Under the pieces are notes generated by a model. The model was not told the DNA's origin. It ran no database searches and saw only the letters and a program-made list of their open reading frames with translations. A stretch of 64,000 nucleotides of DNA from Pseudomonas cannabina (lineage in GTDB: Bacteria; Pseudomonadota; Gammaproteobacteria; Pseudomonadales; Pseudomonadaceae): the NCBI RefSeq assembly GCF_900100365.1, contig NZ_FNKU01000001.1, positions 2,604,001 through 2,668,000 on the forward strand, in the 5' to 3' direction. Position 1 is the stretch's first letter, and the number at the start of each line of letters is the position of its first letter. The position numbers were made by a program, and so were the translations under genes. This document shows positions 8,929 to 17,099 of the stretch, in pieces.

Positions 8929-9138
8929 AGCAACCTGATCCTTTGAATAATCAGCAAATGGCGTCTTCCGGGTGCAAGTCAAGCACTTATCCCGGCGGAG
9001 AGAACGGCTGGGTGTTTTTTTGGATCACATTGTTGGCAGGAAGTGCGGACTAAATTCGCTCAGGCAGATGACGACTGTCGCCTTGCAGGCGGTACTGGCA
9101 TCGACGGTGCGAAACGAAGCAGAAAGACGGTGCCTGAG

Positions 9139-9378
9139 CTATTCGGCCAGCGCTTGCAAACGCGCCTGAACCGCATCGTCAAATATGATGTAAAGCGCTT
9201 CGGCGTCGGCAGCACGCAGCTTTCTGGTGGTTTCAAGTCCGTGGATGTATTCGATTTGCAGCGCGGCCTCTGCTTCTACATCTGCCCGCGTGCTGGCCGC
9301 GTCGAGCGCTCTGACCAGATCACTGACGTCTCCCTGAAGCGCTTTGGCAAGCCGCAATTGGTCGATTCGTTCCTGCAT
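9139..9378 (-). CDS. Small hypothetical protein
   Basis: A 79-residue helical protein starting MQERIDQLRLAKALQGDVSD, with a GGAGA ribosome site 9 bases before the ATG, which is why I prefer it to the longer in-frame start. It is rich in Ala, Leu, Asp and Glu, probably folds as two or three helices, and has no Cys, signal peptide or membrane segment. I do not recognise the family. It lies between the orphan kinase and the UmuD-like gene, on the same strand as both, with gaps too large to insist on an operon. Confidence 0.6.
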   Translation of the reverse strand: MQERIDQLRLAKALQGDVSDLVRALDAASTRADVEAEAALQIEYIHGLETTRKLRAADAEALYIIFDDAVQARLQALAE

Positions 9379-9466
9379 GGGGTCAATTCTCCAGTGAAGC
9401 CAAGATGGCCAGCAGCAGACCATGCAAGGGGGTGTAATGCAAGGCTGAGTCATAGCTGGTCAACTA

Positions 9467-9904
9467 TTATTCGCTCCGGGCGTTTCGACCGTCCAGCAGG
9501 TTTTTCATGCTGTAGGTCACCACGCCGAGGATGATCAGGTCATCGTTATCGGTCACCTGCAGCGAGGGGTAGTCACTGTTTTCGGACTGCAGAACCGCGA
9601 ACTCGCCACGCATGTACAGGCGCCGACAGATCTGCCGGGCGTTGAGTGACGCGACAACGATGTCGCCATGCTCGGCGTACTGGCTGCGGTCAACCACCAG
9701 CATGTCACCCAGGCACATGCCAACCCCACGCATGCCCTCGTCGTCGATCCTGGCCAGGTAAGCGTGCGGCTCACGGACCTCACAAAGCTCGGCGATCGAG
9801 ACGTGTTTTTCCACGACAGGCGACTGCGAGCCGGTGGAGGCCATGGAAATGAACGGGAGCTTGATGCCCTCTGCCGACAACGGGCCAAGGAATGTGACAC
9901 TCAT
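9467..9904 (-). CDS. UmuD/RulA-like S24 protein with both catalytic residues replaced
   Basis: A 145-residue protein aligned by eye to UmuD/RulA along its length: N-terminal arm, cleavage-site region (T24-G25 where UmuD has C24-G25), then the S24 core (AYLARIDDEGMRGVGM, GDMLVVDRSQYAEHGDIVV). The nucleophile Ser of the canonical D-S-M motif is Gly57 (E-G-M), and the general-base Lys of the V-K-K-L motif is Arg94 (C-R-R-L). Self-cleavage by the LexA/UmuD mechanism therefore looks impossible. No umuC follows. A canonical LexA box lies just upstream, so the gene is probably SOS-induced. It could be a decoy or antagonist of UmuD/LexA, or an adaptor that works uncleaved; both ideas are inference. 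Confidence 0.8.
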   Translation of the reverse strand: MSVTFLGPLSAEGIKLPFISMASTGSQSPVVEKHVSIAELCEVREPHAYLARIDDEGMRGVGMCLGDMLVVDRSQYAEHGDIVVASLNARQICRRLYMRGEFAVLQSENSDYPSLQVTDNDDLIILGVVTYSMKNLLDGRNARSE

Positions 9905-9926
9905 GCGGTGAGCCTTTTATGATTAA

Positions 9927-9942
9927 CTGTATGCATATACAG
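9927..9942. promoter_or_regulatory. LexA (SOS) box
   Basis: CTGTATGCATATACAG matches the gammaproteobacterial LexA consensus CTG-N10-CAG. It sits inside a longer palindrome from 9921 to 9948 (GATTAACTGTAT / ATACAGTTAATC). It ends 23 bases before the start of the UmuD-like gene on the minus strand, a position where bound LexA would block the promoter. Confidence 0.85.
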
Positions 9943-10022
9943 TTAATCGTTTCTCAGACTTGCAGTCAATCCCGAAGTCCGCCTCTCGACCAATGGCGGG
10001 CTTCAGTCTGAGCAGGATTTGT

Positions 10023-11285
10023 CTAAGGCGCCGAATCAGCTCGCGACAACTGCATGATCAGCGCAACGGTCAGGTAGAGCCTGGGCGCGATGCTCGACAG
10101 CTCGATGTACTCGTCATCGGCGTGCAAACCGGCACCCACGCCCCCCATTGTTTCCAGTACCGCGGGGCTGGCGCTGCCGGGCACATAGGCATAACCCGCG
10201 TCGGTGCCGAAGCGCATGGCGATGGGTTCGATGCTGCGGTCGATTTTTCCGTAAAGTGCCTGCGCGGTTTTTGCCAACTGCTCCGAACCCGGGTTTTTTG
10301 CCAGCGGTGGACGGCCCTTCTCAATGCGCAACGTCACTTCAGTGCCATCGATGAGCGTGTTCTTCACGATTCGCTGCCCATCTGCCAGCACGCGGTCACT
10401 CTCACTCAGGTCGGAATAGCGCATGTCCGCTTCAGCCGAGGCGCTGGACGGAATGATGTTGCGCTTCTCGCCGCCTTTGATGAGCGTCCAGTTCACTGTC
10501 GTGCCTTTGCCCGCATCGCCGAGGTCCTTGAGTTGCAGCATCTGGTGCGCGAGCTCGATGGCAGCGTTGCGCCCTGCTTCGGGTGCCGAGCCGGCGTGAG
10601 ATGATTTGCCTTTGACGTCGAGGATCAGGCCGTTGATGCCGTTGGTGGCGACGGTGACGGCATCCTTGTCAGGCGGCTCGTAGGAAAAGACGTAATCGTG
10701 TTGGCGAGCCAGTTCGGCGATGACTTTTTTCGAGCCGCTGGAGCCGGTTTCCTCATCCGGATTGAACAACACCGTAAGCGTGCCGAACGCTTTGAACTTC
10801 TGATCCTGCAGCAGTTTCAGCGAATGCAGAATCATCGCTACCCCGCCTTTGGCGTCGGCGACACCGGGGCCGTAAGCGCGTTCGCTGTCGAGCCTGAACG
10901 GACGCTTTGCGGCGGTACCGGGGCCGAAGACGGTGTCGTAGTGGACCATCAGCAGGAAGGATTGCGTACCACTGCCTTTGAACGTGCCAACGATATTGTC
11001 GCCGGCAGACGGCTCGGCAGGCGTGGTCGTGACCTCGGCACCCAGTGCTTTGAGACGTTCGACCAGCAGCGCGCTGATGACTTTCAAACCGGGCGCCTGA
11101 CCGGTCCCGGTGTCGACATCCACCAATTGCCTGACCGTTGCGAGATAGGACGGTTGTTCAGCCTGTGCCTGCTTCAGCAACTGATCGGCCGGCAAATCGG
11201 CGGCCATGGCACTCGTCGCCATGGCACTCAGAGAAAGCAGGGAAAAGCCGATTGCAGCGGTAAGGGACGCGCGTTGTGGATGCAT
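10023..11285 (-). CDS. Exported M20-family metallopeptidase (glutamate carboxypeptidase G2-like)
   Basis: The 420-residue product starts at MHPQRASLT, chosen for the AAGGAACCAGC ribosome site; a start six residues upstream is possible. A signal peptide (hydrophobic GFSLLSLSAMATSAMAA) points to the periplasm. The M20 zinc-site motifs are present: MVHYDTVFGPGT (metal His with Asp), GVADAKGGVAMIL (bridging Asp), PDEETGSSGS (catalytic and metal Glu) and a C-terminal ADDEYIEL (metal His/Glu region LHADDEYI). Such enzymes remove C-terminal glutamate from folates or related peptides. A dimerisation domain occupies about residues 215-325. It is monocistronic and divergent from tal. Confidence 0.88.
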   Translation of the reverse strand: MHPQRASLTAAIGFSLLSLSAMATSAMAADLPADQLLKQAQAEQPSYLATVRQLVDVDTGTGQAPGLKVISALLVERLKALGAEVTTTPAEPSAGDNIVGTFKGSGTQSFLLMVHYDTVFGPGTAAKRPFRLDSERAYGPGVADAKGGVAMILHSLKLLQDQKFKAFGTLTVLFNPDEETGSSGSKKVIAELARQHDYVFSYEPPDKDAVTVATNGINGLILDVKGKSSHAGSAPEAGRNAAIELAHQMLQLKDLGDAGKGTTVNWTLIKGGEKRNIIPSSASAEADMRYSDLSESDRVLADGQRIVKNTLIDGTEVTLRIEKGRPPLAKNPGSEQLAKTAQALYGKIDRSIEPIAMRFGTDAGYAYVPGSASPAVLETMGGVGAGLHADDEYIELSSIAPRLYLTVALIMQLSRADSAP

Positions 11286-11591
11286 GCTGGTTCCTTCAGT
11301 CATCGCTTATTGAAGCTGCATCTTTACCGTAATGTTCCAGCCAACGCCAGATTCGCTGCGCCAGCCGCCATGTGCATTCGAGATTGCTGCGCCTGTTTGT
11401 AACCTCTGGAGGAGCAAAATAAAGATCGAGGGAACAAGCAGTCTGCCATGGGCTCCAAAACAGTCTAGACAGGGTTTTCACGACTATGCCGACCCTCGAC
11501 GCCCTCCATCCGCAGGCATTGTGTTCTGCGGCCTTGAGTGGGCGGCAGCGCTCGGGTAATGTCATCCAACCGCACAGGACAGAGCACGCTC
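11286..11591. other. Intergenic region between the M20 peptidase and tal
   Basis: This 306-base divergent spacer must hold the promoters of both genes. I see no tRNA, terminator or convincing coding frame. One minus-strand frame spans most of it but has no recognisable similarity. It marks the right border of the accessory block inserted between dusA and tal. Confidence 0.5.
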
Positions 11592-12530
11592 ATGACTTCC
11601 AAGCTGGATCAACTCAAGAAATTCACCACCGTCGTTGCTGACACCGGCGATTTTGGCGCCATCGAAAGCCTCAAGCCGCAGGACGCCACGACCAACCCTT
11701 CCCTGCTGCTCAAAGCGGCATCGAGCGAAGGCAACAAGCCGATGCTCAGAGAAGCCTTCAGCGGCAGCAACGGCGACATCGGACTGGCCTGTGACCGCTT
11801 TGCGGTTGCCATCGGTCAGGAGATTCTCAAGGTTGTACCAGGTCGCGTATCCACTGAAGTGGACGCCCGGCTGTCTTTTGACAAAGATGCGCTGATTCAA
11901 CGCAGCGAGCGTTTGATCGGTCTGTACGACCAGGCGGGCGTCAGCCGCGACCGGGTGCTTATCAAACTGGCCGCGACCTGGGAAGGCATCCGCGCCGCCG
12001 AGCACCTTGAGAAGCAAGGCATCCAGACCAACCTGACGTTGTTGTTTTCCTTCGCTCAGGCTGTCGCATGTGCCGAAGCGGGCGTATTCCTGATCTCGCC
12101 ATTCGTGGGCCGCATCTACGACTGGTACAAAAAGTCGACGGGCACCGATTACACCGGTGCTGAAGATCCGGGCGTGCAGTCGGTAACGCGCATTTACAAT
12201 TACTACAAGGCCAACGACTTCAAGACCGTCGTAATGGGTGCCAGCTTCCGCAACCTGAACCAGATCGAACAACTGGCCGGTTGTGACCGCCTGACCATCA
12301 GCACCGATCTGCTCAAGCAACTGGACCAAGACACCGGCACGCTGGAGCGTAAACTTACCCCGGATAACGCAGGCGAGAAACGTCCGGCTGCGGTCAAGAA
12401 CCTGACCGAAAGCCAGTTCCGCTGGGATTCCAACGAAGACGCCATGGCCACCGAAAAACTGGCCGAAGGCATTCGTCAGTTCGCTCGCGATCAGGAAAAG
12501 CTGGAAGCATTGCTCTCCGACAAACTCTGA
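11592..12530 (+). CDS. tal: Transaldolase (TalB type)
   Basis: A 312-residue enzyme of the non-oxidative pentose phosphate pathway that exchanges a dihydroxyacetone unit between sedoheptulose-7-phosphate and glyceraldehyde-3-phosphate. The start [11 protein letters not shown] is the usual beginning. The family signature [12 protein letters not shown] is near residue 33, and the Schiff-base lysine is in [14 protein letters not shown] (about residue 130). The sugar-phosphate binding segment MGASFRN is also present. Length is normal. A strong terminator follows 10 bp after the stop. Confidence 0.95.
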   Translation: MTSKLDQLKKFTTVVADTGDFGAIESLKPQDATTNPSLLLKAASSEGNKPMLREAFSGSNGDIGLACDRFAVAIGQEILKVVPGRVSTEVDARLSFDKDALIQRSERLIGLYDQAGVSRDRVLIKLAATWEGIRAAEHLEKQGIQTNLTLLFSFAQAVACAEAGVFLISPFVGRIYDWYKKSTGTDYTGAEDPGVQSVTRIYNYYKANDFKTVVMGASFRNLNQIEQLAGCDRLTISTDLLKQLDQDTGTLERKLTPDNAGEKRPAAVKNLTESQFRWDSNEDAMATEKLAEGIRQFARDQEKLEALLSDKL

Positions 12531-12537
12531 AAACACT

Positions 12538-12571
12538 AAAGGGCGGCACCCTCGCGGGTGCCGCCCTTTTT
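12538..12571 (+). terminator. Rho-independent terminator after tal
   Basis: A 10-bp GC-rich stem GGGCGGCACC/GGTGCCGCCC with a six-base loop runs into a T5 tract, 10 bases after the tal stop codon. Confidence 0.9.
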
Positions 12572-12604
12572 GCTGTCTGCGATTTGGTGCGGGAGAAGGT
12601 TCGC

Positions 12605-13090
12605 CTAGCGTTGCCCTTCGAGCGCGTTGACCAGGTCATGAAACGCTTCACGGTTGGAGTCGTTCAGGCCCATGAGGATCTTGTGCGCTTCAAGCACCTT
12701 GGCCTTCACCACTTCTTCACACTGATCCTGCGACGGCAGGTCGGTCAGGGACTCAGGGCGCGGCAGAGGCCGGTCAACGATGTTGAACACCTGATCGAAG
12801 CCCATGGACTGCAGCAGCCGCGTGATGTCTTCATGGGTGGTCACCAGGGTCGGCAGCAGGCCCACTTTCTGACGTGACAGGATCGACAACTTGGCCAGCA
12901 GGCCCAATGTCGTGCTGTCGATGCTGCGCGTCTCGGTCAGGTCGATCACCACCGCGGAGAAATTCAACGCCGTGAAGATTCGCTCGATAGTCGCATCCAG
13001 GGCCGAACACAGCGTCAACCGCACTTCACCCACGAACTTCAGAACGAAGGTGCCTTCCTGCTCGGCGAACTGGATTCTACCGGTACTCAT
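12605..13090 (-). CDS. rssC: STAS-domain anti-sigma factor antagonist (RssC-like)
   Basis: A 161-residue protein whose first 100 residues form a STAS domain (RIQFAEQEGTFVLKFVGEVRL, with the phosphorylatable-Ser region RSIDSTTLGLLAKL around residue 58). In the partner-switching scheme the unphosphorylated antagonist binds an anti-sigma factor, and the PP2C phosphatase encoded just upstream would dephosphorylate it. Its start overlaps the stop of that gene by 4 bp (ATGA). The C-terminal 60 residues are helical and not part of STAS. The symbol follows the P. aeruginosa neighbourhood next to tal and is given with moderate confidence. Confidence 0.8.
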   Translation of the reverse strand: MSTGRIQFAEQEGTFVLKFVGEVRLTLCSALDATIERIFTALNFSAVVIDLTETRSIDSTTLGLLAKLSILSRQKVGLLPTLVTTHEDITRLLQSMGFDQVFNIVDRPLPRPESLTDLPSQDQCEEVVKAKVLEAHKILMGLNDSNREAFHDLVNALEGQR

Positions 13091-14271
13091 TCAAGATTCC
13101 TGCTTAACACTAACAAGGCGATATCATCCGGCATCTCCCCTAGCGTTGCCAATTCAAAAACCCGCTGCAAGCCTTCCAGGCTGCCGCCAGCCGTCTTCAC
13201 CAACTCGGGAAGCACGGCTTCTTTTTCTTTGAGTGTATCACCGGGCAGCAAGTCCAGTATGCCATCAGACAACATGGTCAGACTGAAGGACGCCGGCAGT
13301 TCCACTTCGTGATCCTGATAGGTCGCTTCGTTGAACAAGCCGACCGGCAGCCCACGGCCTTCCAGGTAACGCGCCTGCCCCTCGGTGTACAGCACCGGCA
13401 GTGGCAGATGGCCGCCAACGGCGTAGGTCAGCGTGCCCGACTCTTCGTCGATCACCCCGCCCACCATAGTGACATGCTTGCCCAGTTTGCAACTGATCAG
13501 GCCACGGTTGATGTGTCCAAGTACGTCCGACGGTTTGAACTCGGGCAGCGTTCCACCGCGCTTCGATTCGAACAGCAGGCGGGTGGTCATGAACTTCAGC
13601 AGCACGGTGATGAACGCCGAAGACGCTCCATGCCCTGAGACATCGGCGAGATAGAAGGCAACGCGCCGTTCGTCGACCCGAAAATAATCGACGAAGTCAC
13701 CGGACAGGTACAATGAGGGAATGATCTGATGAGCGAACTGGCTCTCGGCGATAGACCAAGGGGTGATCGGCAGCATATTCATCTGCACTTGCCGACCCGC
13801 GTCCTGATCTTCCTGCAACAGGTGCAGGCTGGCTTCAAGCTCGCGATTGGCTTTTTCCAGCTTCTCGCGGTAGACCTGGTTTTCGTTGAGCAGACGCGCC
13901 CTGTCCAGAGCGCGACGCACTGAATGTTCGAGCACCGCCAGATCTTCAAGGGGTTTGATCAGGTAATCGGCGGCGCCCAGACGCAGCGCTTCCACCGCAT
14001 CGCTCATCACGCCGGCCCCGGAAACAACAATTACCGGGGTCTGCGGAGCACTGGCGGTCACCTGACGAATCAGTTCAAGTCCACCCATCTGCGGCATGCG
14101 CAAGTCGCACACCACCAGATCGGGCTTTTCCTGCTCGAATATCTGTATTCCCTGCAAGCCATTGCTGGCCTGGAGGACGCTGAAGCCACTGTCTTCCAAA
14201 TAGGCGGCGAGGCTCGCGCGCACTACTTCGTCGTCATCGATAATCAGCAGCGTGGCACTGGTTTTTGGCAT
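13087..14271 (-). CDS. rssB: Response regulator with PP2C phosphatase output (RssB-like)
   Basis: The 394-residue product starts at MPKTSATLLIIDDDE; a GTG 16 codons upstream is an alternative. A receiver domain (DDD at 12-14, D56 in VVCDLRMP, K in IKPLEDL) leads through a coiled linker (about 130-180) into a SpoIIE/PP2C-type Ser/Thr phosphatase domain. The phosphatase metal motifs are GDFVDYF, ADVSGHGASSAF and, near the end, MLSDGILDL. Phosphorylation of the receiver should switch the phosphatase that acts on the downstream STAS antagonist. This pairing resembles RssB-RssC of Pseudomonas and may control general stress or motility output. Confidence 0.88.
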   Translation of the reverse strand: MPKTSATLLIIDDDEVVRASLAAYLEDSGFSVLQASNGLQGIQIFEQEKPDLVVCDLRMPQMGGLELIRQVTASAPQTPVIVVSGAGVMSDAVEALRLGAADYLIKPLEDLAVLEHSVRRALDRARLLNENQVYREKLEKANRELEASLHLLQEDQDAGRQVQMNMLPITPWSIAESQFAHQIIPSLYLSGDFVDYFRVDERRVAFYLADVSGHGASSAFITVLLKFMTTRLLFESKRGGTLPEFKPSDVLGHINRGLISCKLGKHVTMVGGVIDEESGTLTYAVGGHLPLPVLYTEGQARYLEGRGLPVGLFNEATYQDHEVELPASFSLTMLSDGILDLLPGDTLKEKEAVLPELVKTAGGSLEGLQRVFELATLGEMPDDIALLVLSRNLE

Positions 14272-14539
14272 GTGGGCAAACGGCGCCAGATAAGGTTGGC
14301 GTAGGCGGCCCGGAATCACCGGAACCCGCTTACTGGATTCGCTTCTAGCCTCTCTGCAATTTCACGCCCGCAACACTGTGTGTGCGTCATGTTCAGAGGT
14401 GCCCTTCAAGGCGCAGACGGTACTCCCATCCGACGGGTGTTTCAAGCATGCTCCGCCCCTCACTTCGTGCTCTTTACATCTCAAATCACCGGGAGTTATA
14501 AGAACTGATTAATCAGCAACTAAAACGAAGGGACTGAAC

Positions 14540-14839
14540 ATGAGTCGAACTGATCGCGACTACGAGGAAAAACGGGATTACATCCGCATGCGCGTCGACG
14601 CAGACGTCAATCTGATTCACGCCGGTCAGGTCATTCCTGCCGTGTGCATTGATCTTTCCAGCTCGGGCATGCAGGTTCAGGCCCCTCGCTCCTTTCAGGT
14701 GGGCGACAAACTCAGCGTGCGGATCGATTCCGATCATCAGGCGCTCAAGGGTCTTGAGGCAGAAACCGAGGTTGTCTGGGTCAGTGATGAAGAAGGTGGC
14801 GGGCAAAAACTGGGGCTGTCCATCGTCTCGATGAGCTGA
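14540..14839 (+). CDS. PilZ-domain protein
   Basis: A 99-residue protein consisting of one PilZ domain. The c-di-GMP-binding elements are visible: RDYEEKRDYIRMRVD supplies the N-terminal arginines (R-x3-R type, here KRDYIRM) and the D-x-S-x-x-G element is IDLSSSGMQV. It should bind cyclic di-GMP and transmit the signal by protein contact. A ribosome site AAGGGAC precedes the ATG. It lies divergent to rssB and convergent to mlaA. Confidence 0.87.
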   Translation: MSRTDRDYEEKRDYIRMRVDADVNLIHAGQVIPAVCIDLSSSGMQVQAPRSFQVGDKLSVRIDSDHQALKGLEAETEVVWVSDEEGGGQKLGLSIVSMS

Positions 14840-14873
14840 TGTGAAACGGAACGGGTTCACAAATATACAAAAT

Positions 14874-14910
14874 AATAAAGGCGACCCGAGGTCGCCTTTA
14901 TTGGTTTTAT
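14874..14910. terminator. Bidirectional Rho-independent terminator
   Basis: The stem TAAAGGCGACC/GGTCGCCTTTA with a 3-base loop is bordered by A/T-rich runs on both sides. It can serve the PilZ gene on the plus strand and mlaA on the minus strand. Confidence 0.85.
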
Positions 14911-14931
14911 CACGCGCATTCAACGTGTCGA

Positions 14932-15633
14932 TTAAAAATCGTCTTCGACCTTGCCATCCTTGACCTTGAACTCACGGTTTTGCAAATAGGCGTTACGGAT
15001 GAACGTGTAACGATCACCGCTGACCATGCGCTCTGCGGACAACAGGCTGGCACGTGTATCGACCAGATTGACACCCAGCGCGGTGTTACGAGTCGGAACA
15101 TGATCGATGTAACGGTAGGGCGAGGTGTAGGTGTCCGGGTACTTGGCGAAAGCATCACGCACGGTGCTCGGCCCCAGCAGCGGAAGGACCACGAACGGGC
15201 CGCTTGGCACGCCCCAGTAGCCCAATGTCTGACCGAAGTCTTCATCGTTGCGTTGCAGGCCCATGCGGGTGCCTACGTCGATGAAACCCAGCAAGCCGAA
15301 CGTGGTGTTGAAGATCATGCGTGCGGTGTCGACGCCGGCGGCTGCAGGCTTGGCCTGCAGCACGTTGTTGGCCAGGTTGCCGACGTCGCCGATGTTGTTG
15401 AAGAAGTTGTGTATGCCGTCTTCAACGAATTGCGGGGCGATGTACTGATAACCCTTGGCCAGCGGCTTGAGCGTGTAAGTGTCGAGGGTGTCGTTGAAGC
15501 TGAAGATGGAACGGTTGATGCCTTCCCACGGATCGTCTTCAGCAGCCTGAACGGCCACCGGGACCAGCGCAATGCCTGCGCACAGAGAAAGTTGCGCCAA
15601 ACGTTTGATAAAGCCTGCACCGGTCAAGGGCAT
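14932..15633 (-). CDS. mlaA: MlaA-type outer-membrane phospholipid-trafficking protein (VacJ)
   Basis: A 233-residue protein started at MPLTGAGFIKRL (AGGAGTGTC ribosome site). After a signal peptide (cleavage after VQA) it has the MlaA hallmarks DPWEGINRSIFSFND, FNNIGDVGNLANNVLQ, RMIFNTTFGLLGFIDV and FVVLPLLGPSTVRDA. MlaA sits in the outer membrane with porins and removes misplaced phospholipid from the outer leaflet for retrograde transport by the Mla system. No lipobox Cys is apparent at the predicted cleavage site, whereas enterobacterial MlaA is a lipoprotein. The rest of mla is not in the window. Confidence 0.92.
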   Translation of the reverse strand: MPLTGAGFIKRLAQLSLCAGIALVPVAVQAAEDDPWEGINRSIFSFNDTLDTYTLKPLAKGYQYIAPQFVEDGIHNFFNNIGDVGNLANNVLQAKPAAAGVDTARMIFNTTFGLLGFIDVGTRMGLQRNDEDFGQTLGYWGVPSGPFVVLPLLGPSTVRDAFAKYPDTYTSPYRYIDHVPTRNTALGVNLVDTRASLLSAERMVSGDRYTFIRNAYLQNREFKVKDGKVEDDF

Positions 15634-15830
15634 AGCTGACACTCCTGATCGAGATATCGAAATAATGACGCGGGTGCAACGCCCCACACGCTAAGTCCGG
15701 GAGTATAAAGCCTTCTGTCGCGAATAAGGCAGGTCTGTCGGCAAAGCAATGCGGATAAACCTGGTCATCACGCCGTCATCCAACTGTCACACAAGCGCAG
15801 TAGCGTGCTGGGTATTTCAGAGATTTGCCC

Positions 15831-16439
15831 ATGCTCGCGCCGGTCCTTACGCCTTTGCCGACTTTCCCCGCCCTGCTTTTCGGCCTTAGCGGCTGCCTGG
15901 TGGATTTTGGCGCACAGGCCGGAACGGTCGAACGCCCGGGGCCGGAACACCTTCAGCCGACACCGGGTGCGCTGGAAATACTGAAAACCCTGCGTGCTCA
16001 GGGGCAACCCTGCGCCTGGCTGGAAGAGCTGCCTGAAACCGTCAGCGCTCCCCTCGCCGCACCGCTGGATGACTGGATAGTCTGCGCCCCTCGTCCAGCC
16101 GCGAAATGGCCTGCACCGGATGCCTGCTGGATGGCACTGATGGCGCTCAACGTCCCGCAACTGGACGGCTGCGTGCTGATCAGCGGCGACCCGCGCCTGC
16201 TGCAGTCCGGCTTGAACGCCGGGCTATGGACCATCGGCCTGGCCTCGTGCGGGCCGCTTTGCGGACTGTCTCCGGCACAATGGCAAGCGCTCAGCGACGC
16301 GAAACGCGAGCAGCGACGTGCGCAGGCAACGCTCAAGCTCTACGCGCTGGGCGTGCACTCGGTCATTGATCATCTGGGCGAGCTGGAGTCGTGTCTGGCC
16401 GATATCGCCCTGCGGCGCAGCAAAGGTGAAAAGCCTTGA
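15831..16439 (+). CDS. Degenerate HAD-superfamily protein
   Basis: A 202-residue protein (ATG at 15831) with the layout of a HAD phosphatase of the phosphonatase group but changed catalytic motifs. Motif I, usually F-D-x-D-G-T-L-V-D, reads FGLSGCLVDFG, so both catalytic aspartates are lost. The late motif with the SGDP and GLNAGLWTIGL segments keeps the fold but not the usual acidic pair. It is therefore probably a non-enzymatic or binding protein. It sits between mlaA (divergent) and a DUF4404 gene. Confidence 0.7.
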   Translation: MLAPVLTPLPTFPALLFGLSGCLVDFGAQAGTVERPGPEHLQPTPGALEILKTLRAQGQPCAWLEELPETVSAPLAAPLDDWIVCAPRPAAKWPAPDACWMALMALNVPQLDGCVLISGDPRLLQSGLNAGLWTIGLASCGPLCGLSPAQWQALSDAKREQRRAQATLKLYALGVHSVIDHLGELESCLADIALRRSKGEKP

Positions 16440-16542
16440 TACATATGCAGCGGGATGATTACTGGATTAGTCTTGGGTCATGACGGACCTTTCGCCAAGT
16501 GGCGAAGTCCATGACACAGACTTATCAATCAAGGAGCACTCC

Positions 16543-16812
16543 ATGCCTGCCCGCGAACTTCAAGAACAACTCGATACGCTGCGCGAGCAACTTGAGCATA
16601 ACCCGCCGCTGTCGGAGTCCGAGCGCGAAAACCTGCACGAACTCATGCAACAAATTGAAACTAAAATCCAGCTGGAACAAGCGACTCACGAGCAGGACAG
16701 CAGCCTTGCCGATGGCGTGAATCTGGCCGTCGAGCGTTTTGAGCTGGAGCATCCGGGTATTGCCGGTACGCTGCGCAGCATCGTGCAGACGCTGGGCAAT
16801 ATCGGGATTTGA
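16543..16812 (+). CDS. DUF4404-family small protein
   Basis: An 89-residue protein starting MPARELQEQLDTLREQLEH with an AAGGAG ribosome site 6 bases before the ATG. It is a heptad-rich, acidic, mainly coiled-coil protein followed by a helix and a hydrophobic C-terminus (GIAGTLRSIVQTLGNIGI). This matches the DUF4404 family common in pseudomonads. Its function is unknown. It has no signal peptide or Cys and probably self-associates through the coiled coil. Confidence 0.8.
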   Translation: MPARELQEQLDTLREQLEHNPPLSESERENLHELMQQIETKIQLEQATHEQDSSLADGVNLAVERFELEHPGIAGTLRSIVQTLGNIGI

Positions 16813-16825
16813 TCGGGCTAGTATT

Positions 16826-16931
16826 TGTGGGAGTGAGCCGGGCGACGCTTCGCTTGCTCACGAAGAGGCCAGCGCAGTCGCTGAGATTACTGATCAGTTA
16901 GTCGACCTTCGCGAGCAAGCTCGCTCCCACA
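16826..16931. repeat. REP palindrome pair (REPIN-like)
   Basis: Two REP-type arms face each other: TGTGGGAGTGAGC at the left and GCGAGCAAGCTCGCTCCCACA at the right, a classic Pseudomonas extragenic palindrome. The inner part (16871-16914) recurs with about 80% identity at 16955-16998, so the whole 16.8-17.0 kb spacer is a small REP cluster. It separates the DUF4404 gene from convergent queF and could form stem-loops in both transcripts. Confidence 0.75.
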
Positions 16932-17099
16932 GGGGCTAGGTGTATGGCGAGGTTGGCGCAGTCGCTGGGACTGTTGATCAGCTAGTCCGCCTTCGCGACT
17001 AAGGCGGACCGCCGCCCCGTCGCTCTCAAAGAGGGCGATGATCAGCCCACATCGTCTTGAAAGCCCTGCCAACGCTGAGCATGGGCACAGAAGTTGAGC

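Noticed and set aside
11296..11565. Minus-strand open frame in the spacer between the M20 peptidase and tal
   Set aside because: No recognisable motif, no ribosome site, and it overlaps the region expected to hold tal and peptidase promoters.
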